In this document: piece after piece, positions 1-7,549 of the stretch | Layout: every line of letters begins with the position of its first letter | How positions within the stretch are numbered: position 1 is the first letter of the stretch | NCBI GenBank assembly: GCA_029202485.1 | Contig: CP119313.1 | Coordinates: forward strand, 3,720,001 to 3,784,000 | DNA: 64,000 nt | Direction of reading: 5' to 3' | Source: Candidatus Pedobacter colombiensis | GTDB taxonomy: Bacteria; Bacteroidota; Bacteroidia; Sphingobacteriales; Sphingobacteriaceae | Program-made: the position numbers and the translations under genes | Notes under the pieces: model-generated | What the model was told of the DNA's origin: nothing | What the model saw: the letters and a program-made list of their open reading frames with translations, nothing else | Database searches by the model: none

Positions 1-258
1 GAGCTCATCAACTCAGTAAAAGACTTTATGATTGATAGCATTCATCAACTAATTGATCTAGGTATTCATACCGACATTTGTTTTTGCTTTGGTACAGGTA
101 AGAATGAAAAATTTCTAAGCAAGCTAAACGAAGAGCATCATTTCTTCAAAAAGATCATCGCCCTCGAACATCCCAGGTTCATTATGCAGTATAAAAACTC
201 CGAAAAGCAATTTTATATTGATAAATACATATCTGCATTTGAATCTATTAAGCAATAG
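1..258 (+). CDS. C-terminal part of a SMUG2-like (DUF4918) uracil-DNA glycosylase
   Basis: The reading frame is open from the first base, so this is the 3' end of a gene that starts upstream of the window; 85 codons are visible. The segment contains FCFGTGKNEKFLSKLNEEH followed by LEHPRFIMQYK. I recognise this as the C-terminal signature of the DUF4918/SMUG2 branch of the uracil-DNA glycosylase superfamily, common in Bacteroidota, which removes uracil or oxidised pyrimidines from DNA. The catalytic N-terminal half is outside the window, so function is inferred from the tail alone. The last codons and the stop lie inside a 50-nt perfect palindrome that probably ends transcription. Confidence 0.7.
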   Translation, partial: ELINSVKDFMIDSIHQLIDLGIHTDICFCFGTGKNEKFLSKLNEEHHFFKKIIALEHPRFIMQYKNSEKQFYIDKYISAFESIKQ

Positions 259-298
259 GATCATTTTCCTGACGTCAGGAAAATGATCCTATTGCTTA
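249..298. repeat. 50-nt perfect palindrome, probable terminator; near-copy lies inside dinD
   Basis: Positions 249-298 read identically on both strands, with centre CATTTTCCTGA-CG-TCAGGAAAATG. It overlaps the stop codon of the glycosylase gene. A strong stem at a gene end suggests a terminator, although there is no clear T-run. The central 30 nt match a palindrome at about 687-716 inside the next gene at 27 of 30 positions. Confidence 0.85.
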
Positions 299-500
299 TC
301 TATGCACTTTCCAGCCTATTTATTAGCCCTTTTCAGCAGATCCAACCAAAGGGGTCTAATATCTCTTCATAAAAGGTAAACCCGCCCTTATCCACAAAAA
401 AATCTAATAACAACACAGTATTTCTTAATAAATTCAAAATTAATTAATTATAAATTTTGTTATTTAAAATTTCCTATCGACGTTCGCCAAAATATTAAAT
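259..500. other. Intergenic region between glycosylase and dinD genes
   Basis: Apart from the palindrome at its left end this is AT-rich DNA. On the minus strand, roughly 440 down to 335, there are about 36 open codons ending in a protein-like stretch (FFVDKGGFTFYEEILDPFGW, then C and a stop). They have no usable start and are closed upstream by TAA. It may be a decayed gene end or chance. I see no clear promoter or SOS box in front of dinD. Confidence 0.4.
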
Positions 501-1337
501 ATGAAAACAGAAGAAATAGGTAATTTATTTACACAGTTTGAATCTACAGCATATGAGATCGAAGGAATTGAATGCTGGAGTGCAAGATCCTTACAAACTA
601 TACTAGGTTATAGTAAATGGGAAAACTTTGATAAGGTAATTCAAAAAGCAAAAGGAGCCTGTAAAAATGCCGGGGAAGAGATAACTGACCATTTTCCTGA
701 TGTCAGGAAAATGGTCAGTCTAGGTAACGGATCAGTTCGAGAGGTTGAAGATATTGCATTAACCAGATATGCTTGCTATCTCATTGCCCAAAATGGAGAT
801 CCTTCAAAATCACAGATTGCTTTCGCCCAGACCTATTTTGCGGTACAAACCCGTAAACAGGAAATAATTGAACAAAGATTACTGGAATACGAAAGAATGA
901 AGGCCAGAGAGAAGTTAAGTCAAACTGAAAAACAACTTTCGGGAATATTATTTGAACGCGGCATAGATCACATCGGTTTTGCAGTTATACGTTCTAAAGG
1001 AGATGAGGCCTTATTTCTGCTTACAACTCAACAACTTAAAATAAAATTAGGTATCCCGGAGAAAAGGCCTCTAGCAGATTTCTTACCAACAGTAAGTATT
1101 AAAGCAAAAGATCTTGCTGCAGAAATGACCGGTTTAAATGTTTTGAACAAAGATTTAATCGGTCACGTTCCCATTGAAAACGAACATATTGATAACAACT
1201 CTGCAGTAAGGGCAATGCTTGTGGAAAGAGGAATACACCCTGAAACACTACCTCCCGCTGAAGATGTAAAGAAAGTACAACGTAAATTGAATAATGACAA
1301 TGAGCAAGTTTTAAAGAACGCTAAAAAATTAAAATAG
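501..1337 (+). CDS. dinD: DinD-family DNA-damage-inducible protein
   Basis: A 278-residue protein, about the usual DinD length. It matches the E. coli DinD layout: an N-terminal W-S-A-R-x-L-x-x-x-L-G-Y motif near residue 25, then a DHF motif near residue 63, then LTRYACYLIAQNGDP and AQTYFAVQTRKQE between about residues 87 and 122. DinD is SOS-induced in E. coli and has been reported to affect RecA filaments; whether that holds here is inference. The start ATG follows an AT-rich leader without a Shine-Dalgarno sequence. Oddly, bases 684-717 inside the gene form a palindrome that encodes the TDHFPDVRKMVS stretch and closely resembles the intergenic palindrome 400 bp upstream. No LexA operator was recognised. 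Confidence 0.85.
   Translation: MKTEEIGNLFTQFESTAYEIEGIECWSARSLQTILGYSKWENFDKVIQKAKGACKNAGEEITDHFPDVRKMVSLGNGSVREVEDIALTRYACYLIAQNGDPSKSQIAFAQTYFAVQTRKQEIIEQRLLEYERMKAREKLSQTEKQLSGILFERGIDHIGFAVIRSKGDEALFLLTTQQLKIKLGIPEKRPLADFLPTVSIKAKDLAAEMTGLNVLNKDLIGHVPIENEHIDNNSAVRAMLVERGIHPETLPPAEDVKKVQRKLNNDNEQVLKNAKKLK
684..717. repeat. Palindrome inside the dinD coding sequence
   Basis: The arms ACTGACCATTTTCCTGA and TCAGGAAAATGGTCAGT flank a TG centre, giving 17-bp arms. The reading frame through it gives DHFPDVRKMV. E. coli DinD has the same length here (DHF then ILDMV), so this is not an inserted extra segment; the palindrome sits on a conserved protein motif. Confidence 0.85.
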
Positions 1338-1422
1338 GGCATAATTATTCGTATTTTCATACTAATGTAATTTCATGTAACATGCCAAACACTTTGCTGT
1401 CCAAGCTGTAATTTTAAATTAA

Positions 1423-2613
1423 ATGAGACGAAAAACGAACTTATTGCCCTTTGTGGTAATCGCCATACTATTCTTTTTGATGAACAGTTATGTACTTTCG
1501 GGCATTCATACCCTCAGTACCAATCCAGACATCACACCCATTTTCTGGACTTTTATCATCCTGATAACTGCGTCCCTTGCTTATGCCATGCAAAGAATGC
1601 ATGACAATGGTATGGACATATTTTTTAAAATAGCTACCCACTCCTTTCTTGTTCTATTTGTTGCCGAACTTATTTTTATTCTGATACTATTACCGGCAGA
1701 TGTTTATCGTTTATTTGCAGGTAAACCGCGGAATGGGTACTGGGTGGAATTTGCAGCATTTCTTTTTATACTCACTATCCTGATCTTTGTTTACGGTATC
1801 ATCAAAGGAAAATACGCTTACAGGGTAATAAAACATACTTTGTTTTTCGATGATCTTCCCGAGAATTTTGATGGGTTTACGATCACCCAAATCTCTGATG
1901 TACATGCAGGGAGCTTCCAAAACCCAAAAGCTGTACAAAGGGGAATCGATTTAATTAAAGCACAGGGATCAGATCTATTCGTCTTTACTGGTGATCTTGT
2001 GAACAACAAGGCTGAAGAAATTAAGCCCTGGATCAGTTATTTCTCGCAGATTAAAGCACCATTTGGACAATTTTCTATACTTGGCAACCACGACTATGGC
2101 GACTACATTAAGTGGGAAAGTGAAAGTGAAAAAAGCGCCAATTTACAGCAACTAAAAAAATACCATGAAGAATTGGGTTTTAGACTATTACTGGATGAGC
2201 ATGCTGTTTTAAATAAAAATGGTCAACAAATTATCCTTGCCGGTGTAGAGAATTGGGGTATTGGCTTTGGACAACGAGGTGATCTTAATAAAGCATTAAC
2301 TAATGTAAGCCAAGGTGATTTTAAAATACTCCTCTCACATGATCCTACCCATTGGGATGAAGAGGTAAAAAAACTACCTTCAAAAATAGACCTTACCCTA
2401 TCGGGGCATACCCATGGGATGCAGTTCGGAATTGAAGCATTTGGAATAAAATGGAGTCCTGTTAAGTATAGATATGCACATTGGGCCGGTATTGCAAATG
2501 AAAATGGTAGATTTCTGAACATCAACAGGGGCTTTGGTTTTCTTGGTTTTTCGGGACGTATTGGTATCTGGCCAGAGATTACAGTGATAGAACTTAAAAA
2601 ATCCAGAAAATAA
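1423..2613 (+). CDS. Membrane-anchored calcineurin-like metallophosphoesterase
   Basis: A 396-residue protein. Four hydrophobic segments (about residues 7-27, 40-56, 68-92 and 107-127) precede a metallophosphoesterase domain from about residue 150. The metal-binding motifs are intact and in order: D159-x-H161, GD at 190-191, GNHD at 221-224, H306 and GHTH at 328-331. This is the YkuE/YaeI type of calcineurin-like enzyme; relatives hydrolyse phosphoester bonds, in E. coli and Bacillus including lipid-linked substrates. The true substrate is unknown. The gene stands alone, 85 bp after dinD and about 100 bp before the CDP-alcohol phosphatidyltransferase. A link to phospholipid metabolism is only suggested by that neighbour. 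Confidence 0.85.
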   Translation: MRRKTNLLPFVVIAILFFLMNSYVLSGIHTLSTNPDITPIFWTFIILITASLAYAMQRMHDNGMDIFFKIATHSFLVLFVAELIFILILLPADVYRLFAGKPRNGYWVEFAAFLFILTILIFVYGIIKGKYAYRVIKHTLFFDDLPENFDGFTITQISDVHAGSFQNPKAVQRGIDLIKAQGSDLFVFTGDLVNNKAEEIKPWISYFSQIKAPFGQFSILGNHDYGDYIKWESESEKSANLQQLKKYHEELGFRLLLDEHAVLNKNGQQIILAGVENWGIGFGQRGDLNKALTNVSQGDFKILLSHDPTHWDEEVKKLPSKIDLTLSGHTHGMQFGIEAFGIKWSPVKYRYAHWAGIANENGRFLNINRGFGFLGFSGRIGIWPEITVIELKKSRK

Positions 2614-2651
2614 TTTTATCATAGAAAGGTTGTTTTCTAATAAAAAAAGGG

Positions 2652-2678
2652 TTGAATTGTTTAAATTCTATACTTTTG
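2652..2678 (+). promoter_or_regulatory. Candidate Bacteroidota promoter for the phosphatidyltransferase-GtrA pair
   Basis: TTG at 2652-2654 and TACTTTTG at 2671-2678 fit the Bacteroidota -33 TTG / -7 TAnnTTTG pattern, with 16 bp between them (slightly short). The start codon at 2712 lies 33 bp after the -7 box. Judged by eye only. Confidence 0.45.
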
Positions 2679-2711
2679 TATTGTAGAATATAATTATACT
2701 ACAGGGCCTTA

Positions 2712-3437
2712 ATGGAAGAAAACAAATTGAGAGAAGAAACTTTGATCGCGTCTGCTGATACCGATGATTTAAAAAGGGTATTTCAGGATAGAAAGAGAAC
2801 GAACATTTTAAATAGCCTGGAGCAGCAAACCATTTCTTTTCTGGTCACCAGAGTTCCCAATTATATTTCTTCAAATATGCTCACTTTTACCGGAACATTT
2901 GGCTCGGTATTGGTGCTAACCGGATTTATACTCGCTAATTATATAGATAGGACTTATCTTTTACTTGGTATTTTAGGCTTAATCATTAATTGGTTTGGCG
3001 ATTCATTGGATGGTCGCATAGCCTACTATCGCAACATTCCACGCAAATGGTATGGTTTTTCACTTGACATCATTATGGACTGGGTAAGTACTGTGCTGAT
3101 AGGCTTAGGCTATATGGTATATGCAAAAAGTAGTTATGAACTGATTGCTTTTGTATTTGTGGTACTTTATGGCTGGGCGATGATCATTTCTCAATTGAGA
3201 TACAAAATCACAGATGTTTATAGCATAGATTCCGGACTAGTTGGGCCTACTGAGATTCGTATTATATTGGCTTTAATATTTGTCTTAGAGGTTATATTTG
3301 GCAACTTAATCGCATATTTTGCCAGTGCGATTTGTATTACACTTTTCATCATCAATATTGCGGATACCCGCAAGCTGTTAAAGCTTGGAGATATAAGGGA
3401 CAATATTGAGAAAAATGCTAAAAAGAAAGCTGCCTAA
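2712..3437 (+). CDS. CDP-alcohol phosphatidyltransferase family membrane protein
   Basis: A 241-residue protein with a hydrophilic N-terminus and about six membrane segments from residue 55 on. It carries the family signature D97-x2-D100-G101-x2-A104 ... G115-x3-D119-x3-D123. This family transfers a phospho-alcohol from a CDP-linked donor during phospholipid or glycolipid synthesis in the inner membrane. The signature is not canonical: the Arg that normally follows the Ala is Tyr105, and one extra residue separates Ala from Gly115. The four metal-binding aspartates are all present. The stop codon overlaps the ATG of the next gene (TAATG), so the two are co-translated. The product alcohol cannot be read from the sequence. 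Confidence 0.8.
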   Translation: MEENKLREETLIASADTDDLKRVFQDRKRTNILNSLEQQTISFLVTRVPNYISSNMLTFTGTFGSVLVLTGFILANYIDRTYLLLGILGLIINWFGDSLDGRIAYYRNIPRKWYGFSLDIIMDWVSTVLIGLGYMVYAKSSYELIAFVFVVLYGWAMIISQLRYKITDVYSIDSGLVGPTEIRIILALIFVLEVIFGNLIAYFASAICITLFIINIADTRKLLKLGDIRDNIEKNAKKKAA

Positions 3438-3862
3438 TGAATAAAAAAAAGTCCATTTTTGAATTTGCTAAAGCACAGATTTCGGCATTCACAGGTGGAT
3501 TACTGGATTACTCGGTTATGGTATTCTGCACAGAACTGCTGCATATCCATTACACCATATCCATCGCCATTGGCGGAATTATCGGTGCAGTGGCTAACTT
3601 TTCTGTAAACCGATATTGGACGTTTGGGGCTAACCAATCGCCGGTTGGTAATCAGCTTGCTAAATTTATTTTCGTAGTAGCGGGAAGTATTACCCTAAAA
3701 TCATCGGGAACTTACCTTTTCACCAACTGGTTAAATCTTGATTATAAAATAACCAGAATTATGGTCGACATTATTGTCTCCCTGGGTTTCAACTATGTAT
3801 TGCAAAAATATTGGGTGTTTAGAAAAGCTCCGGTACTCCAACAATTGGAGCAATTAGATTAG
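3437..3862 (+). CDS. GtrA family small membrane protein
   Basis: A 141-residue protein with four predicted membrane helices and the GtrA-like pattern of an N-terminal helix, then NFSVNRYWTF after helix two and NYVLQKYWVF near the C-terminus. GtrA proteins are thought to flip or supply polyprenyl-linked sugars for surface glycans. It overlaps the preceding phosphatidyltransferase by one base, which suggests the two act in the same lipid or glycolipid pathway. It converges on the AraC gene with only 20 bp between; no hairpin terminator is evident there. Confidence 0.85.
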   Translation: MNKKKSIFEFAKAQISAFTGGLLDYSVMVFCTELLHIHYTISIAIGGIIGAVANFSVNRYWTFGANQSPVGNQLAKFIFVVAGSITLKSSGTYLFTNWLNLDYKITRIMVDIIVSLGFNYVLQKYWVFRKAPVLQQLEQLD

Positions 3863-3882
3863 GATCTTACCATAGTCCCATA

Positions 3883-5043
3883 TTATTGCATTTGTGCGGT
3901 GTAGGTTGTTGGCGTATGCCCCGTATGTTTTTTAAAAGCTCTATAAAATGTAGTCTTTGATCCAAACCCACAATTATAACCAATACCTTCAATGGTAATA
4001 TTTAACCTTTCTATATCCTTTAACTGCTTTTTTGCTTCTTCAATTCTGTAGGAGTTGACCAGATCGAAAAAGCTCTTATTGTAATATCTATTAATCACTT
4101 CTGACAACACATGAGCAGAAATTTGAAGCGCCGCTGCCATTTGTTTTAGTGACAGGTCTTCATCATAGAGTAATTTACTCGAAATCAGGAAAATCTCAAC
4201 AGAATGACCATATTCTTCTACCTGAGCGTTCGATAATGTCGATTTTTGGTATCGCTCTGCGACAGAGGCTGTCGCATTTGTGACCAGAACGGTTAAAGGC
4301 TCCGACAAATCTATACGAGAAAATACGATAGAATAATTTAGCGACTTATAAACTATAATGAAATAAATAAAGGTACTAAAATAGGCTACTGCCAGCTGGC
4401 TGATCTTTGTGTCTGCAATCAATATAGTTATTGGTGCAATAATGCAGCTAAACACCATCAATAAGATAATCAGGTCCTTTAGCCACCCAAGCTGCAACCG
4501 TCTGGTATTGGAATAAGCTGCCTTAATGCTTTCAGTATGATGATTCAATACCTGTATAGATCTAATCAAATAAAACAAAAGATAGACTGTAAGGCCCAAT
4601 AACAGCAATAAGTTAATCAAGGTATAATGTGTTCCACCCTTCTCATCTTGATAATAAAAATTATGGAGTTGGTCTGCCCTTTTGGTAACCAGCAGAAAAC
4701 CTAAATTTAAAACGGAGGGGATTAAAAGCAACCAGTGCGGTTTTGATTTTTTTAGTAAATCCTGCTCACCGCTCATCGCCCTGACATAAAAATAAAATAA
4801 GGGGCCTAACGCCGACAGTACAATTCCCATAATCGGATCAAGAAAGGGGATGTATTGCAAATATCCCTTCTGCAAAACAAGGTGCTGAACATGAAGTGTA
4901 GAGAAGCCTACCAGAAATATGGCCAGGATCTGATCTGCCTGGCTTCGATTTTTCTTGAATGCAAGAAATAAACAAAGTAACCACAGGTGCAGACAGCAAA
5001 AGATTGACAGATAGTAAGAAAAGTCAAGGTTTTGATTTGCCAT
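3883..5043 (-). CDS. Membrane AraC-family transcriptional regulator
   Basis: A 386-residue protein starting at MANQNLDFSYY; the open frame extends two codons further but only to TTG. The N-terminal 230 residues hold about seven hydrophobic segments, and the C-terminal ~100 residues form an AraC helix-turn-helix pair (LKQMAAALQISAHVLSEVIN, then YNCGFGSKTTFYRAFKKHTG). This 7TM-plus-AraC layout is common in Bacteroidota and is thought to sense an unknown signal at the membrane. No obvious target is adjacent. A perfect 7-bp inverted repeat (5064-5080) sits just upstream of its start and may be an operator. Confidence 0.85.
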   Translation of the reverse strand: MANQNLDFSYYLSIFCCLHLWLLCLFLAFKKNRSQADQILAIFLVGFSTLHVQHLVLQKGYLQYIPFLDPIMGIVLSALGPLFYFYVRAMSGEQDLLKKSKPHWLLLIPSVLNLGFLLVTKRADQLHNFYYQDEKGGTHYTLINLLLLLGLTVYLLFYLIRSIQVLNHHTESIKAAYSNTRRLQLGWLKDLIILLMVFSCIIAPITILIADTKISQLAVAYFSTFIYFIIVYKSLNYSIVFSRIDLSEPLTVLVTNATASVAERYQKSTLSNAQVEEYGHSVEIFLISSKLLYDEDLSLKQMAAALQISAHVLSEVINRYYNKSFFDLVNSYRIEEAKKQLKDIERLNITIEGIGYNCGFGSKTTFYRAFKKHTGHTPTTYTAQMQ

Positions 5044-5063
5044 ACACAATACTATATATAAAA

Positions 5064-5080
5064 ATTAGGTTTCACCTAAT
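5064..5080. promoter_or_regulatory. Inverted repeat upstream of the AraC gene
   Basis: ATTAGGT-TTC-ACCTAAT is a perfect 7-bp inverted repeat 21 bp upstream of the AraC start codon. It could be an autoregulatory operator or a hairpin in the leader. There is no further support. Confidence 0.3.
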
Positions 5081-5155
5081 AAAGCAAAACTTTTTCTTAA
5101 AGGGGTTGCCATGCGATTTGCATAAAAACAATCTGACCTTATTTAATTAGAACGG

Positions 5156-6067
5156 TTATTTCTCGCCCTTAATTAACGCTTTCAATTCTGCCAGTTCTTT
5201 CTTTAACAACTCTACCTCCGTTTTCAAATTGCTAATCTCTTCGTCATGCTCCTGCCAACCCTTCAGCAAAGGAACTGTCATCGTCTGATAATTCAGCGAT
5301 AGTGTTTTGTTCGCATCGTTATCAATGCGAATGAGGGAAGGAAAATATTCCTGAACATTCTGCGCGATAAATCCAATCTGGTGCAAGTCCATATCTTTAC
5401 GGTCATAAGATACCGCATGCAGTCTCCTTAAACTCTCTGATACCGGGGGAATAGTCATGATATTCTTTTTTAGGCGCACATCCGAATTGGCGGTCACATC
5501 TCCTGTCGCAGTAATATCTCCCGAAACCATCACCTTTCCAGTCACGCGCAGTTCCGAATTTACATCCAGAATGGTGAACTTACCCTCTGCAGGTGTCAAA
5601 GCACCAATCAATGTTCCATCAATGGCACCTTTGGTAATCTCTACTGCATCTTTGTTCTGAATCGCCATAGTTCCAAGCCCAAGGTTTGTCCTTGCATCCT
5701 CTGCAGTAACAGCACCCGTTCCGCCTTTTTCAATGGCCACAACGCCTCCAGTACCCCCACTGCCACTACCTGCTCCAAAGGCAATCTCCGCCCAATTCGC
5801 ATCTACCAGACCTCCCTTGAGCTGGTAAAGTTTTTCTTCTGAGATAACGTACACCAACATCCCAACACTCCTTCTTGCCGGAGTAATGCCATTACGTTCG
5901 GAGAGGTCAGCTACAGAGCGAAAACCGCCCTTACCATAAATCTCATTGTGTGTGGGATATTTATCTGTGAGGTCATTGGGCTCTACTGAACCAATCACTT
6001 TCACTTGCGCCGATGCAGCCAGACTACCCAGCGCCATCACTATTAAAAATGAATAGATATTTTTCAT
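5156..6067 (-). CDS. Secreted tail-fibre-like protein with a peptidase S74 (intramolecular chaperone) domain
   Basis: The start chosen (ATG at 6067) opens a clear signal peptide, MKNIYSFLIVMALGSLAASA; an upstream in-frame extension to 6139 lacks such features. The product is about 303 residues. After the signal there is an ERNGITPARRSVGMLVYV segment shared with the neighbouring protein, a Gly-rich linker, a short beta-repeat region and a C-terminal S74 domain (SDVRLKKNI ... IGFIAQNVQEYFP), ending in a coiled coil. In phage tail spikes this domain drives trimer folding and then cuts itself off with a Ser in the SDxRLK motif, which is intact here. Last gene of the giant-protein operon; probably a trimeric surface fibre. 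Confidence 0.8.
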   Translation of the reverse strand: MKNIYSFLIVMALGSLAASAQVKVIGSVEPNDLTDKYPTHNEIYGKGGFRSVADLSERNGITPARRSVGMLVYVISEEKLYQLKGGLVDANWAEIAFGAGSGSGGTGGVVAIEKGGTGAVTAEDARTNLGLGTMAIQNKDAVEITKGAIDGTLIGALTPAEGKFTILDVNSELRVTGKVMVSGDITATGDVTANSDVRLKKNIMTIPPVSESLRRLHAVSYDRKDMDLHQIGFIAQNVQEYFPSLIRIDNDANKTLSLNYQTMTVPLLKGWQEHDEEISNLKTEVELLKKELAELKALIKGEK

Positions 6068-6128
6068 TTTAAATGCTTTTATTTTTAACATCTGTCTCTT
6101 TTTTAAAATAAAAATTACGGAACTTGGC

Positions 6129-7544
6129 CTACTGGACACTAAAAGTTAGTCCTGCAGCTGTATTGTCCTTCTGCACATAAATCACATAGGATGTTGTTCC
6201 TCCAGCTGCATTGGTAAACGACCGGGTGGTCTTCTCAAAGGCACCTGTAGAATCATTTACACCAACAATGATCTTACTCCCTCCCCAGGAAGCCGGATAG
6301 GCAATCACAAGCTTCTGTCTGCCACTTGGCGCAGCAGATTTGTTTGACACCACAGCAGAGGTAGCCAATTCACTGCCGGACAATGCAAGAATCTGTGCAT
6401 CTGTTGGCGCAAAGGGGACCCCATCTTCACCACCTGAAGCAAAACCCCAATAGCGTTTCCACTGAAACTCGAGGGATGCACTGGACGATGCCGTTTTATT
6501 ATCTGATGTTTTTACGGACATCGTAAAAGTAGTTTTCACATTATTTGTTGCTGAAGCACTTTGTGTTCCATTAACAGAAGCACCGGCAGCAGGTGAGCCT
6601 GTAAAAACATTGGTCCCATTAACGATAATCTCCGTAATTTCTTCAGTTGCAGCAGCCCTTGTTGCGGTCCAGGCCAGGGAAACCGTTGTACTACCTGCCG
6701 GTCCCATTTCCTTCACACCATTTGGTGTAGCAGTAAGCGATGCCGAAGGCCCCACCGAAGGATAAAATACTGCCTCAATCCATTTGGCCAGGTCATCAGT
6801 ACCCGGATTTACATTTTTATAATAATCTCCTGTGATGGGGCGGTTACCATTAAAATTCCCAATAGTACCACCACCGCCTGTTCCCAGGTTAGCTTTATCT
6901 ACCCAAGTCACTTTGCCATCAGCATCTGTCATCAATACCTGATCAGCAGTACCCGGATTGATCTTTTCTACGGTCACTGCTTTCTCTGTAATTGAAGGAT
7001 TTGGATAAGTACCGGTCAAATCACCCCCTGCCGAGCCTGAGGGTATACCCTGAAGCAACAATACCGGCCAACTATTGTCGGCCTGCTTAGGACCATATAA
7101 AGTTTGTGTTGCAGTATGAATAAAGAAATCACCGGCCTTTCCTGTGCTGGCATCCGGTACCGCTGCACCATAAATCAGGTTATTACCCGCCGCAGGTGTA
7201 CCCGGTGAAAAGGCAATCCAGTTATTGTTATCGTTCAGCTCTGCAGGCAAATCCTTACAGATCAACTGGAAAGTTTTAGCCTTTCCGGTACCATCGTCCA
7301 TTACGGTACACAGCATTCCAGGCTGGCGCCTATCTGCACTGATATTATTTCTCTCGGCAACCGTTGCTACCTGATGATGCCCACCTTTGGCATCATTTGT
7401 ATAAATAATCACTTTCCCCTCCTTAGGAATCAGTGGGTTTCCGATAAACTGGGCTTTAACATCTGTAGAATGAAAGCACCAGGCACTTAAAGCGAGCACC
7501 ATAAACCTGATTAAATGGCTGCTCCATTTTTGTTTGATTTGCAT
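6129..7544 (-). CDS. Secreted tail-fibre-like protein of the giant-protein operon
   Basis: A 471-residue protein with an N-terminal hydrophobic signal segment (residues 11-31, ending near VKAQF). It contains VAERNNISADRRQPGMLCTV, the same motif as its downstream neighbour. Around residue 170 comes GGDLTGTYPNPSITEKAV, a motif I know from phage tail fibres and Bacteroidota surface proteins. The C-terminal 200 residues look like beta-rich Ig-type folds without recognised catalytic residues. It starts only 5 bp after the stop of the giant gene, so the two are surely co-transcribed. The function is not known; a fibre or adhesin subunit is inferred from composition and context. Confidence 0.65.
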   Translation of the reverse strand: MQIKQKWSSHLIRFMVLALSAWCFHSTDVKAQFIGNPLIPKEGKVIIYTNDAKGGHHQVATVAERNNISADRRQPGMLCTVMDDGTGKAKTFQLICKDLPAELNDNNNWIAFSPGTPAAGNNLIYGAAVPDASTGKAGDFFIHTATQTLYGPKQADNSWPVLLLQGIPSGSAGGDLTGTYPNPSITEKAVTVEKINPGTADQVLMTDADGKVTWVDKANLGTGGGGTIGNFNGNRPITGDYYKNVNPGTDDLAKWIEAVFYPSVGPSASLTATPNGVKEMGPAGSTTVSLAWTATRAAATEEITEIIVNGTNVFTGSPAAGASVNGTQSASATNNVKTTFTMSVKTSDNKTASSSASLEFQWKRYWGFASGGEDGVPFAPTDAQILALSGSELATSAVVSNKSAAPSGRQKLVIAYPASWGGSKIIVGVNDSTGAFEKTTRSFTNAAGGTTSYVIYVQKDNTAAGLTFSVQ

Positions 7545-7549
7545 ATCTT

